Shown here: in pieces, positions 9,483 to 18,077 of the stretch
Layout: every line of letters starts with the position of its first letter
How positions within the stretch are numbered: the first letter of the stretch is position 1
Origin: Atopomonas sediminilitoris
GTDB taxonomy: Bacteria; Pseudomonadota; Gammaproteobacteria; Pseudomonadales; Pseudomonadaceae
Direction of reading: 5' to 3'
Assembly (NCBI RefSeq): GCF_022601735.1
Contig: NZ_JAKUMM010000003.1
Coordinates: 124,001 to 188,000, forward strand
DNA: 64,000 bases
Program-made: the position numbers and the translations under genes
Notes under the pieces: model-generated
Database searches by the model: none
Seen by the model: the letters and a program-made list of their open reading frames with translations, nothing else
What the model was told of the DNA's origin: nothing

Positions 9483-9845
9483 TTAGGCCGACTCCGGCAG
9501 GCCACGAAAACTAAAGTAGCTACGCAGCAAACCTTCCAACTGGGCAAACTCAGCCGGCGCTTTAGCCACAGAGAACCCCGAGTCGTAATAGCCGGGCGTA
9601 GCCTCTTCGCGCGACCAATGGCAATGCGCCTGAAGATCCAGCGTGCACAACTTGCCATTGCAGCCCGGCAATTTAAGCCGCAGTTGGTATTCAACGCCCG
9701 TGAGCAGTGGCAACTGGCTGATCAACATCAAGCCATCACTGGAAACGTTGCCCAAATAACCCATTGGCTTGTCGGTAATGCGATTAAACACCTTCAAGTA
9801 ATAGGGCAATTGCTGGCGTTGGATGTGCCTTTGCTCGCGCGACAT
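9483..9845 (-). CDS. PilZ-domain protein, likely c-di-GMP binding
   Basis: 120 residues, the usual length of a stand-alone PilZ protein. The N-terminal RxxxR motif (REQRHIQRQ) and the second motif as NVSSDGL (consensus D/NxSxxG) are both present, and the length is taken up by the six-stranded barrel. It probably acts as a cytoplasmic c-di-GMP effector; two genes for c-di-GMP metabolism are in the same window (near 14.4 and 31.7 kb). The output partner is unknown. Confidence 0.86.
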   Translation of the reverse strand: MSREQRHIQRQQLPYYLKVFNRITDKPMGYLGNVSSDGLMLISQLPLLTGVEYQLRLKLPGCNGKLCTLDLQAHCHWSREEATPGYYDSGFSVAKAPAEFAQLEGLLRSYFSFRGLPESA

Positions 9846-9908
9846 ACTGACCTTATCGAAAGTTAGGATGATGTCAGTATTGTGGCTATCGGCCAGCTTG
9901 GCAAAGGC

Positions 9909-10355
9909 CTACTGGCAATAACGGGCGTAGTTTTCTTCCATTCGCTGACGAGCGGCATCCACTTCGCTGTCTTTGTAGTACTCGCGCTCGCCTTGATCGT
10001 TGTAACGATAAAACGCGCCACCGCGTTTCACATTATCCAACTCGCCGCGCAAGTTATCGCACTTGGCTTGCATCTGCGCGCGTTCGGCTTGCTGTTGCTG
10101 CTGGTTAGCCTGTTGATCGGCACGTTCGCCGTCACGGGCATTCAATATCTGTTGCATACGCTGCTGGCTCTCGCGCGTGTGCTCATCGCTTTCAATCACC
10201 TGCGGCTTAACGTGCACCGTTTGCGCGCCACTGCCCTGCGGCCGCTCGCCAAAATGCACGCGCCCCTCGGCATCAACCCAGCGATAAATTTCTGCTTGAA
10301 CCAGCAGCGGTGAACACAACAACAAGCCCATCAGGGCGGCGCACATCCTTGGCAT
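9909..10355 (-). CDS. DUF4124-domain periplasmic protein
   Basis: 148 residues. A signal peptide (MPRMCAALMGLLLCSPLLVQA, likely cut before EIYRW) is followed by the DUF4124 motif IYRWVDAEGRVHFGERP. A long Gln/Glu/Arg-rich helical stretch runs from about 60 to 110. DUF4124 proteins are small envelope proteins of unknown function. The start ATG follows directly on the stop codon of the upstream lipoprotein gene, so the two are coupled. A second in-frame ATG three codons in is an alternative. Confidence 0.84.
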   Translation of the reverse strand: MPRMCAALMGLLLCSPLLVQAEIYRWVDAEGRVHFGERPQGSGAQTVHVKPQVIESDEHTRESQQRMQQILNARDGERADQQANQQQQQAERAQMQAKCDNLRGELDNVKRGGAFYRYNDQGEREYYKDSEVDAARQRMEENYARYCQ

Positions 10356-10739
10356 TTATTTCATCTCAGGCTTACTTACAGGTGTCGGCATTGTACGCAC
10401 GGTCGTGCCGTAACCCAACTGGTCTAGCGTCTGTAACCTTGCTTTGGCGCGATAGGCATATTCGCTCACGGGATAGCGGCTGATGATGTATTGATATGTC
10501 TCGCGGGCGTCGGCATACAGGCCTTCACGCTCAAGGCATTGGCCACGCAATAACGAGATTTCAGGCTGCATGTACGGCCGCGAGCGCGACTCGCGTTCAG
10601 CCTTGGATAACAACAGTCGTACTTCAGCGCAATTACTCAGCTCATAAGCCTCGTAGGCCGAATCCAAGTAACGATCCAGCGACCAGCGCATACAGCCACT
10701 AACCAAAAGCGCAGTGGCAATCAGGCTCAAAATCCGCAT
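10356..10739 (-). CDS. Small TPR-like outer-envelope lipoprotein
   Basis: 127 residues. The signal peptide ends in the lipobox LVSGC (Cys16). One or two tetratricopeptide-like helix pairs follow, including ADARETYQYIISRYPVSEYAYRAKARL, a YbgF/BamD-like TPR pattern. GGAGG lies about 8 nt before the ATG. It probably serves as a scaffold in the outer membrane or periplasm; no specific role can be read. It is co-transcribed with the DUF4124 gene and divergent from another TPR lipoprotein at 10854. Confidence 0.8.
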   Translation of the reverse strand: MRILSLIATALLVSGCMRWSLDRYLDSAYEAYELSNCAEVRLLLSKAERESRSRPYMQPEISLLRGQCLEREGLYADARETYQYIISRYPVSEYAYRAKARLQTLDQLGYGTTVRTMPTPVSKPEMK

Positions 10740-10853
10740 TATCTATCCTCCATTGATGCCGGCACGCCAGCCCCGTTATAGGCCCATTATCGGCGAGCGT
10801 GCGAGTTTCTCCAGTCGCGGCAAGGTAAAGTTTTCAGCGTTAAGGAGTTCGCT

Positions 10854-11648
10854 ATGCGTTACACCCCCCTGTTGCTTATTTGTGTGTTACTCACCGCCTG
10901 CGCACCCACTACCCCGTTATTTATTGCCCAAGTCACCACCCACGAAGTGGAAAAGTGGAAGGAACTCAAGAGCAATAAGATGGCCGCCGCCTTAGAAGAT
11001 GAAGGCGACTTGTTCACCTATTCCGCCAAAGCCATCCGCGACAACAAGAGTGCCAAAGCTGAAGAATTGTTCATGAGCGGCTACTACAACACGCAATACA
11101 GCACCGAAGTGCGCGCCATTGCTTTGTACCAAGTCGGGCTGATTTATATGAGCCGCTATAACGACGAGCGCGATGATCAGCATGCGCTGAATGTATTTTA
11201 CAAGCTGCTCAACGAGTTCCCCGCCAGTCGCGCTGCCGAGCGCACCGAGGCACGGATTTTGATGATTCGCCAGCGCGCTGAAAGCCCTGTGCAGAAGACC
11301 TCACGCGAGTTGTTAGCGCGCTGGAAGCCTAAACAAGACCTTGATCTCAACCGCGCCAGCCTCGACCCAGACCTGACGCTGTTATCGCGCCGCGCCATTT
11401 TGAAAGACCGCGTTGATGAAGCCGAGGAGCTGTTTTTGCTGGCTCTGGCCGACCCCGCAGTACAAGCCTCGCTCAAACAAAACGCATTGTTTCAGCTGGG
11501 CCTGATGCAGCTCGCGGCCGACAACCCTCGCCGTAACCGCGACAAGGGCATCGGCTATTTACGGCGCTTACTGGTGCAATACCCCGACAGCCCGCTCGCC
11601 AGCAAAGCCAGCCGCCATATTGATCGCGCCCTCAACCAGCAACCTTAA
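10854..11648 (+). CDS. TPR-repeat lipoprotein
   Basis: 264 residues. The short signal peptide has the lipobox LLTAC (Cys16). Two blocks of TPR-like helices are present: about residues 60-115 (ALYQVGLIYMSRYNDERDD) and about 180-260 (ALFQLGLMQLAADNPRRNRD). A ribosome binding site AAGGAG is 7-8 nt upstream of ATG. It is divergent from the lipoprotein at 10356 and of similar type. It is probably an envelope scaffold; its role is unknown. Confidence 0.8.
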   Translation: MRYTPLLLICVLLTACAPTTPLFIAQVTTHEVEKWKELKSNKMAAALEDEGDLFTYSAKAIRDNKSAKAEELFMSGYYNTQYSTEVRAIALYQVGLIYMSRYNDERDDQHALNVFYKLLNEFPASRAAERTEARILMIRQRAESPVQKTSRELLARWKPKQDLDLNRASLDPDLTLLSRRAILKDRVDEAEELFLLALADPAVQASLKQNALFQLGLMQLAADNPRRNRDKGIGYLRRLLVQYPDSPLASKASRHIDRALNQQP

Positions 11649-11729
11649 ACGGCGGCCGTGTGATTAAGATCAATACTCATGACTGACATCCGCGTAAGGT
11701 GGAACTAAGCCCCACCGCCGGAGGTAGTC

Positions 11730-12662
11730 ATGAGCGTTCGCCGTGTCATGGTGCTGGTTGATCCAGCGCACATTCAACAAGCTCACCCGGCCATTGCACG
11801 CGCGACACAACTCGCGCTGGCCGATGGTGCGCAGCTAACCCTACTGGCCATCGCCTACCGCAGCGAACTCGACAGCAGCCACCTGTTTGACCTGCAAGAC
11901 CTGCACAAGCTGCGCGAGTCGTACTTGCAACAACGCACCCATGAACTACAAGGCTTAGCCGGCGAAGCGATCAAGCTCGGCGTCACCGTGCACTGCCTGT
12001 GTCTATGGGGTCGCGATTGGGTTAGCACCTTGCTCGAGCACCTTGCCGAGCAGCCTTGCGACATGTTGTTTAAAGCCACGCACAAAACTGGCGCGATCAA
12101 ACGCTGGCTGTTTGCCGGTAACGACTGGCAACTGATTCGCCGCTGCCCCGTACCACTGTGGTTAGTGCGTGACCGCCCTTGGGCAGGCAAACGCCTGTTA
12201 GCCGCAGTCGATCCACTGCATCAGCAAGAAGATTACGCCGGGCTAGACCGCAAGATCTTGCATTGGGCAAGCCATCTCAATCAGCACCTAGCTCTAGAAG
12301 AGCACTACCTGCACGCCTTCGCACCACTGCCACGCAGCTTGGTGTTTGATGTGGAAATGGTCAGCGACTATGACAGCTATGTGCGCCGCTGCCACCTGCA
12401 GCATCGTGAAGCCTTTGAAAAGGTCATCGCTCAGCGCCCCGTGCCATTACCGCAAACGCACTTGATTGAAGGCTACGCCGAAGACGTGCTGCCGGATTTT
12501 GTCAGCCAGCAACACATCGACCTGTTGATTATGGGCGCGGTCGCACGCGGGCAGCTCGATACAGCACTCCTGGGGCACACCGCCGAACGCGTACTGGATA
12601 AAGTCGATTGCGAGCTATTGATTCTCAAGCCTGATCATTTCAAGGCGCCCAACGCCCACTAA
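11730..12662 (+). CDS. Tandem-domain universal stress protein
   Basis: 310 residues, two UspA domains (about 1-150 and 165-305), as in UspE-like proteins. Domain 1 starts RRVMVLVDPAH. Domain 2 ends with the nucleotide-binding pattern LLIMGAVARGQLDTALLGHTAERVLDKVDCELLIL (GxxxRG ... GxxxE). These proteins help survival of stationary phase and anaerobic energy stress. GGAGG precedes the ATG by 6 nt. The 3' end overlaps the convergent enoyl-CoA hydratase gene by 4 bp. Confidence 0.92.
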   Translation: MSVRRVMVLVDPAHIQQAHPAIARATQLALADGAQLTLLAIAYRSELDSSHLFDLQDLHKLRESYLQQRTHELQGLAGEAIKLGVTVHCLCLWGRDWVSTLLEHLAEQPCDMLFKATHKTGAIKRWLFAGNDWQLIRRCPVPLWLVRDRPWAGKRLLAAVDPLHQQEDYAGLDRKILHWASHLNQHLALEEHYLHAFAPLPRSLVFDVEMVSDYDSYVRRCHLQHREAFEKVIAQRPVPLPQTHLIEGYAEDVLPDFVSQQHIDLLIMGAVARGQLDTALLGHTAERVLDKVDCELLILKPDHFKAPNAH

Positions 12663-13432
12663 GCAAAGCGGGAGAAATCCGGGGCGCGGTGCTGCATAAA
12701 GGCACTGAGCGCCTCCATGGCCTCGGGGCTGCGCAAGCGCTTAACAAACAGCTCGCCCTCCTCGGCAATCACTTGTTTTAACTGCTCAAGGTAGGGCGCG
12801 CGCATCAGCGCCTTAGTCTGCATGACCGCCTGCGGCGCCAGTTGCGTGAAGCGCAGCGCTTGCTCACGCGCATGCGCCAAGCAGGCCTCGCCCGAGGACA
12901 GGCAGGCATTGGCAAACCCCAAGGCTACCGTTTGTTCGGCATCGAATGCTTCGCCCAACAGCAATAACTGAGCTGCCTTGGCATGGCCTAAGCGCAGCGG
13001 CACCAAAAGACTGGAGCCGTACTCAGGACACAGGCCCAAATTCACAAAGGGCATGCGCAATTTAGCCTCAGGCCCGACAAACACCAGATCGCAGTGCAGC
13101 AATAACGTCGTGCCAATCCCCACCGCAGAGCCATTAACCGCTGCGACCACAGGCTTACGGCACTCCAGCAACGCTTGCATAAACAAGAATACGGGCGCGT
13201 CGGGGCCGTTGGGCGGCGCTTGGAGAAAGTCTTGCACGTCATTGCCGCTGGTAAAGCAGTGCGCATCACCTTGCAGCAACACCGCGCGTACGGCGCTATC
13301 GGCATCGGCCTCACGTAAGGCTTGCCCAAGCAGGCGGTACATATCAGCGGTCAGGGCGTTCTTTTTCTCGGCACGGTTGAAGCTGAGCGTCAGTACGCCC
13401 TGCTCGTGCGTTATTAGGATCGGCTGGCTCAT
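12659..13432 (-). CDS. Enoyl-CoA hydratase/isomerase (crotonase) family protein
   Basis: 257 residues from ATG 13432 (the frame is open to 13489, but MSQPILITHEQG is the usual crotonase start). The oxyanion-hole segments are FTSGNDVQDF and VNGSAVGIGTTLLLHCDLVF, and a candidate catalytic Glu is in LCPEYGSS. It would hydrate or isomerise acyl-CoA thioesters. The substrate is unknown; fatty-acid degradation is most likely. It lies in a minus-strand run with a ferredoxin-reductase-like gene and a diguanylate cyclase, an order I recall from Pseudomonas. Confidence 0.9.
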   Translation of the reverse strand: MSQPILITHEQGVLTLSFNRAEKKNALTADMYRLLGQALREADADSAVRAVLLQGDAHCFTSGNDVQDFLQAPPNGPDAPVFLFMQALLECRKPVVAAVNGSAVGIGTTLLLHCDLVFVGPEAKLRMPFVNLGLCPEYGSSLLVPLRLGHAKAAQLLLLGEAFDAEQTVALGFANACLSSGEACLAHAREQALRFTQLAPQAVMQTKALMRAPYLEQLKQVIAEEGELFVKRLRSPEAMEALSAFMQHRAPDFSRFA

Positions 13433-13494
13433 AACGGCTCCCCTGTGACTCCTTGGGCGACTCTCTGGGTGACTGCCGAGCCGGCGCAACCGAG

Positions 13495-14433
13495 CTACTC
13501 GCTGAGCGAACGCGTCAGGAAGGCTTCCACATGCAACTGGCGGCGCGGCAGACCGGCTAAAAACAGACGACGGCTGACCGCCTGAATAAAATTGTCTGAA
13601 CCGCAGACTAGGGCGTGCACTTGCCGCGACTCAAGGCGCATATCGGCCAAAGTCGCAGGCCAATCAGGCCGTGCCAGCGATTGCCAAGTAAAGTTCGACC
13701 ACTGCTGCGCCAAAGCGTCCAGCTCGGTTTGCCAATAACACTCACCCGCTGGCGAGACCTGCCACAAATGAATAGGCGCGCCATGCTGCGCGCGATGTGC
13801 CGCTTGTAGCACCGCATACAACGGCGCCAAACCGGTGCCGGCACTGATCAGCCATAAGGGTTTATCCGCCAGCTCCGGCAGATAGCCCAACGCCCCGCCA
13901 TGCACCAAACCCACATGCACGGTTTGCCCAAGCGTCACGGAGTGCAGCGCCGAACTCATCGCCCCTGGCTTGGCGCAATTAATGTGCAGCCACAAGCGCC
14001 CTTGGCCATCAGGCGGCGCGGCGAAGGAGTAAGGTCGCGCAACCCCAGCCACGTACAGCTGAATATGCTGCCCGGCTTGATAACGCACCCCGCGTGCGGG
14101 GTGCAATTGCAGGCACAACACCTCACCACGCCACTGCAAGGCGGTAACCTCGGCCGGAATCGCATCGTGCTGCGGGTCAAACAGCGCTAAGCGCGCATCA
14201 CCGTGCACCCGACACTGACACGCCAAACGCCAGCCGGCTTGGTATTGCACAGCGCTTAATAGCTCAGGCGCAGGATCAGCCACACTGCCAGCTTGGCATT
14301 GCAGCAAACAGGCGTGGCAACTGCCGGCGCGACAGCTGTGCGCGACGGGCACACCCTGTGCTAACAACACGTCGAGCAACAGCTCGCCGTCGGTAGCCGT
14401 CAATACGCGCTCGCCAACCTCAAGAGTCGACAT
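13495..14433 (-). CDS. 2Fe-2S ferredoxin / FAD-NAD(P)H reductase fusion protein
   Basis: 312 residues. The N-terminal plant-type [2Fe-2S] domain has the cluster Cys pattern CRAGSCHACLLQC plus a distal Cys in LACQC. An FAD-binding barrel follows (RPYSFAAPP matches RxYS), then an NAD-binding domain (LISAGTGLAPLYAVL). This is the layout of an electron-transfer reductase feeding an oxygenase or other acceptor; the partner is unknown. The chosen ATG (14433) overlaps the end of the diguanylate cyclase gene by 14 bp. Confidence 0.88.
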   Translation of the reverse strand: MSTLEVGERVLTATDGELLLDVLLAQGVPVAHSCRAGSCHACLLQCQAGSVADPAPELLSAVQYQAGWRLACQCRVHGDARLALFDPQHDAIPAEVTALQWRGEVLCLQLHPARGVRYQAGQHIQLYVAGVARPYSFAAPPDGQGRLWLHINCAKPGAMSSALHSVTLGQTVHVGLVHGGALGYLPELADKPLWLISAGTGLAPLYAVLQAAHRAQHGAPIHLWQVSPAGECYWQTELDALAQQWSNFTWQSLARPDWPATLADMRLESRQVHALVCGSDNFIQAVSRRLFLAGLPRRQLHVEAFLTRSLSE

Positions 14434-15556
14434 GCTCACCCTCACGCCAACGCGCGGCGCAGCGGTTGCGGCCATTGCCTTTGGCGTCGTACAACGCCAA
14501 ATCGGCGCGCTTTAAAGCTTGCTCAATCGTTTCATCGGCAAACAACAAGGTCATCCCGGCCGACAAGCTCAGATGAGTGCAGCTCACGCCCAAGGGTTCT
14601 GCCTGAGCAAAGGCCTCACGCAAGCGCTCGCAGCAGGCGTCTAAATGATCTTGCGTGCCGTGGCGCATCAGCAGAACAAATTCCTCGCCCCCGTAACGCG
14701 CCAGCAAGTCGTCCTCGCGCAAACAAGCGCCGGCAACCGCAGCAAAGGTTTGCAACACACGGTCACCGGCATCGTGGCCGAACTGGTCGTTGATGCGTTT
14801 GAAGTGATCTAAATCGATCAGCGCCACCCCTAGCCGCTCGCGCGCAGGCAGAGCCTTTAGCTCACTTTGCGCCACGCGCATAAAGTGTCGGCGATTGCAT
14901 AAGCCGGTCAGCTCGTCGGTGGCGGCTATGTCTTGCAACTGGCGCATCATGCCGCGCAGCGTATCTTGATGCGCTTGCAACGCCGCACGACGCATCCGCA
15001 TACGGGCACGCAAACGCTGCACGTACGAGGCGAAAAAAATCAGCCAGCCCAACACGGCCGCGAAGACTAATAAATCCAGCGACAAACCAATCGCCGCGTT
15101 CTGCCCTTCGCCCCACATCACCGTCAACTGCACGCCCGCAAAACCGATAAAGGCCAGCGCGCAACAGGCCGCAAATACCCGTGGCGCTAGCTCGAAAGCG
15201 CCAAACAGCAAAATCAAGATATAGATCACCAGCATCGAGCCGCGCGACTCGTCTAGCTGGCTGATAAAGAAGGTTTGCCAAGCCAAGCCCAACAACACTT
15301 GCGGCAAAGTTAAGCTCGGCTCGGCACAACGTAGATTCCAACGCTGAAGAAAGGCCACATACAACAGTAACTGCGAGCCCAATGCCGCGATCGTGCTCCA
15401 CGACAGCACCTGAATGCCGCCACGATAATGCCCTGTGAAGTACGCGGCCCATACGATGAGCATCACCAGCACATAGCTGCCCGCAGCCATAGCAAAGCGA
15501 CGCATGCGCAAGGCTTGCGATACCTGCATCTTCCCACCCCGTCGCTCTGCGCTCAT
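14420..15556 (-). CDS. Membrane-bound diguanylate cyclase, SadC-like
   Basis: 378 residues. About six hydrophobic segments fill residues 20-185. A GGDEF domain (about 215-370) carries an intact GGEEF active site. The inhibitory RxxD site (REDD) lies exactly five residues upstream of GGEEF, so it should make c-di-GMP from two GTP with product feedback. Its position next to class I fumarase and the ferredoxin reductase matches what I recall of sadC (surface attachment) in P. aeruginosa, but I leave the symbol blank because the N-terminus was not compared. ATG 15556 has AAGGA just upstream; ATG 15529 is an alternative. Confidence 0.9.
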   Translation of the reverse strand: MSAERRGGKMQVSQALRMRRFAMAAGSYVLVMLIVWAAYFTGHYRGGIQVLSWSTIAALGSQLLLYVAFLQRWNLRCAEPSLTLPQVLLGLAWQTFFISQLDESRGSMLVIYILILLFGAFELAPRVFAACCALAFIGFAGVQLTVMWGEGQNAAIGLSLDLLVFAAVLGWLIFFASYVQRLRARMRMRRAALQAHQDTLRGMMRQLQDIAATDELTGLCNRRHFMRVAQSELKALPARERLGVALIDLDHFKRINDQFGHDAGDRVLQTFAAVAGACLREDDLLARYGGEEFVLLMRHGTQDHLDACCERLREAFAQAEPLGVSCTHLSLSAGMTLLFADETIEQALKRADLALYDAKGNGRNRCAARWREGEHVDS

Positions 15557-15782
15557 GGGTTCCTTCCCCCAATACGGATTACCGCACGTTTGCCAAACTT
15601 TACCCGCACTAACGCCAGCCTACCAGCGTCAAACCATTGGCTAAGCAATGCACGGTAGGCCATACCGCTGGCTGGGGCTATAATGAGGCGCCCTAGAGCG
15701 CTCCGACCTGCGCCGCAGGTTGCCAAGCGCCCCTTTAGCCCCCCTGCCCGTTTCGGGCTGCCTGACGAGGAGCACGCCAAGC

Positions 15783-17306
15783 ATGGCCGCCATTAAGCAA
15801 GACGATTTGATCCAGAGCGTCGCCGACGCCCTGCAGTTCATCTCTTACTACCATCCGGTAGATTTTATTCAGGCCATGAACGAGGCCTACGAGCGCGAAG
15901 CCTCGCAAGCGGCCAAGGACGCCATGGCGCAAATTTTGATCAACTCGCGCATGTGTGCCACCGGCCACCGTCCACTGTGCCAAGACACCGGCATCGTCAC
16001 TGTGTTCGTTAAAGTCGGTATGGATGTGCGCTACGAAGGCGCCACCATGGGCCTTGAGGACATGATCAACGAAGGCGTGCGCCGCGCCTACACCCACCCC
16101 GACAACGTGCTGCGCGCCTCGATTCTGGCTGATCCTGCCGGTGCGCGGAAAAACACCAAAGACAACACGCCGGCGGTGATTCACTACCAGATCGTGCCCG
16201 GCAGCGAGATCGAATTCCACGTCGCGGCCAAAGGCGGCGGCTCGGAAAACAAGTCCAAGATGGCCATGCTCAACCCGTCTGACTCGATCGTCGACTGGGT
16301 GCTGAAAACTGTCCCAACCATGGGCGCCGGCTGGTGCCCGCCAGGCATGCTCGGCATTGGCATCGGTGGCACCGCCGAGAAAGCCGCCGTGCTAGCCAAA
16401 GAATCACTGATGGACCCGATCGACATTCACGAACTGCAAGCTCGCGGCGCGCAAAACCGTGTTGAAGAGCTGCGTCTGGAGCTGTTCGAGAAGGTCAACC
16501 AGCTGGGTATCGGCGCACAGGGTTTGGGCGGCTTGACCACCGTACTGGACATCAAGATCAAAGATTACCCAACCCACGCCGCCAGCTTGCCGGTGTGCAT
16601 GATCCCCAACTGCGCGGCAACGCGTCACGCGCACTTCACCTTGGATGGCAGCGGCCCCGCCGAGTTGCAAGCGCCAGACCTGAGCGCTTACCCAGATGTA
16701 GTCTGGGAAATCGGCGACAGCGTGCGCCGCGTCAACCTCGACACCGTCACCCGCGAAGACGTGAAGAGCTGGAAGCCGGGCGAAACCCTGCTGCTGTCCG
16801 GCAAGATGCTGACCGGCCGCGACGCCGCGCACAAGCGCATGGTCGACATGTTGAACAAAGGCGAAGAGCTGCCGGTCGATCTCAAAGGCCGCTTTATCTA
16901 TTACGTTGGCCCAGTTGATCCGGTGCGCGACGAAGTGGTTGGCCCCGCCGGCCCGACCACCGCAACGCGGATGGACAAGTTCACTCGCCAGATTCTGGAA
17001 AGCACTGGCCTCTTGGGCATGATCGGTAAATCCGAGCGCGGCCCGATTGCCATCGAAGCGATCAAGGACAACCAAGCGGTGTACCTGATGGCCGTCGGCG
17101 GCGCGGCGTACTTGGTAGCGCAAGCGATCAAGAAGTCCGAAGTGCTAGCCTTCCCCGAACTGGGCATGGAAGCGATCTACGAGTTCGAACTCAAAGACAT
17201 GCCGGTGACGGTGGCCGTCGATGTCAACGGCGAATCGGTGCATAACACCGGCCCTGCGCTGTGGCAGAAGAAGATCGCCGAAAGCTTGGCGGTTGAGCTT
17301 AAGTAA
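15783..17306 (+). CDS. fumA: Class I fumarate hydratase ([4Fe-4S])
   Basis: 507 residues from ATG 15783, with GAGGAG about 10 nt upstream. It converts fumarate to malate in the TCA cycle. The class I fold is clear: CATGHRPLCQDTGIVTVF near residue 58, further cluster cysteines in MIPNCAATRHAHF, and the C-terminal domain (YYVGPVDPVRDEVVGPAGPTTATRMD). The enzyme is oxygen- and iron-sensitive, unlike class II FumC. The open frame reaches further upstream (15720), but that part is not conserved-looking. A strong terminator follows. Confidence 0.94.
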   Translation: MAAIKQDDLIQSVADALQFISYYHPVDFIQAMNEAYEREASQAAKDAMAQILINSRMCATGHRPLCQDTGIVTVFVKVGMDVRYEGATMGLEDMINEGVRRAYTHPDNVLRASILADPAGARKNTKDNTPAVIHYQIVPGSEIEFHVAAKGGGSENKSKMAMLNPSDSIVDWVLKTVPTMGAGWCPPGMLGIGIGGTAEKAAVLAKESLMDPIDIHELQARGAQNRVEELRLELFEKVNQLGIGAQGLGGLTTVLDIKIKDYPTHAASLPVCMIPNCAATRHAHFTLDGSGPAELQAPDLSAYPDVVWEIGDSVRRVNLDTVTREDVKSWKPGETLLLSGKMLTGRDAAHKRMVDMLNKGEELPVDLKGRFIYYVGPVDPVRDEVVGPAGPTTATRMDKFTRQILESTGLLGMIGKSERGPIAIEAIKDNQAVYLMAVGGAAYLVAQAIKKSEVLAFPELGMEAIYEFELKDMPVTVAVDVNGESVHNTGPALWQKKIAESLAVELK

Positions 17307-17321
17307 GCTTCGCCAACCCCC

Positions 17322-17360
17322 AAACCATCACGCCCGGCATGCCGGGCGTGATGGTTTTTA
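17322..17360 (+). terminator. Strong rho-independent terminator after fumarase, probably bidirectional
   Basis: A nearly perfect 17-bp palindromic stem (17322-17338 with 17341-17357) is followed by a T run. It lies between convergent fumA and the DUF2846-like lipoprotein gene, and the A-tract on the left side gives a U run for the minus strand too. Confidence 0.92.
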
Positions 17361-17380
17361 AGCGTATCGTTCGTGCGCGA

Positions 17381-17986
17381 TTAAATACCGATCTTATCCA
17401 GCGCACGGCCTACGCTGCGCCAGAAGCCCTCTTGCTCACGGCTTAAGTCATCACTGGCGGCCACGCGCTGGCGCGCTTGAATTTGTTTGGTGGCCGGCAA
17501 CTCTTCCAACGCCAAATCGGCATCCACCAACTGCAACGGCCCTTCACCAAAGGCACCGGCCTTGCTCACTTTCGGCGGTGGGTTGAGCTCGTCGTAGCGC
17601 AGGTAATACACCTCGCCCACTTCGGGATTCAGCTCAAAACTGGCGATGCGATTGAAGTCAAACGGGCCCTCAGCCAACAGCGTCCAATACGTGCCGCCTA
17701 AAGGGCGCCGCATTTCCACGCGATGCACGGCCAAATCCAGCTCTAACGCCAGATAGCCGTTACTGGGTAGCGCTGCCACCAACTGGTTATTAACGAACAG
17801 TCCGGGCGCTTCTAGCTCTTGGTCAGCCCATTGGCTTTGCGGGCGATACAACACCAGCAGCACCCGCTCGCTGTCGACGGCAGGTTCGGGCGCATAGCTT
17901 TTGCCTTGCACAGGGGTGAAATAAGCACCGGGCGTTGTACAGCCGACCAGCACGCTGAATGCGCAGATAACAGCCCAACGGCGCAT
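17381..17986 (-). CDS. DUF2846-like lipoprotein
   Basis: 201 residues. The lipoprotein signal ends LVGC (Cys15). The body contains LVLYRPQSQWADQELEAPGLF and NGYLALELDLAVHRVE, a pattern seen in DUF2846 lipoproteins (nucleotide/PEGA-like beta domain). EVGEVYYLRYDE follows. It is an envelope protein of unknown function. No partner is evident: the downstream gene is convergent (fumA) and the upstream neighbour is a phospholipase D gene in the same direction but separated by about 90 bp. Confidence 0.75.
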   Translation of the reverse strand: MRRWAVICAFSVLVGCTTPGAYFTPVQGKSYAPEPAVDSERVLLVLYRPQSQWADQELEAPGLFVNNQLVAALPSNGYLALELDLAVHRVEMRRPLGGTYWTLLAEGPFDFNRIASFELNPEVGEVYYLRYDELNPPPKVSKAGAFGEGPLQLVDADLALEELPATKQIQARQRVAASDDLSREQEGFWRSVGRALDKIGI

Positions 17987-18077
17987 ACTGCTTCCTCGTT
18001 TTTGTGGTTATCGCTACAGCGTACCTTGGCGCTAGCGCGCTGCTCACCCATCCAAAGGCCAGCCTAAAGATCGGCGG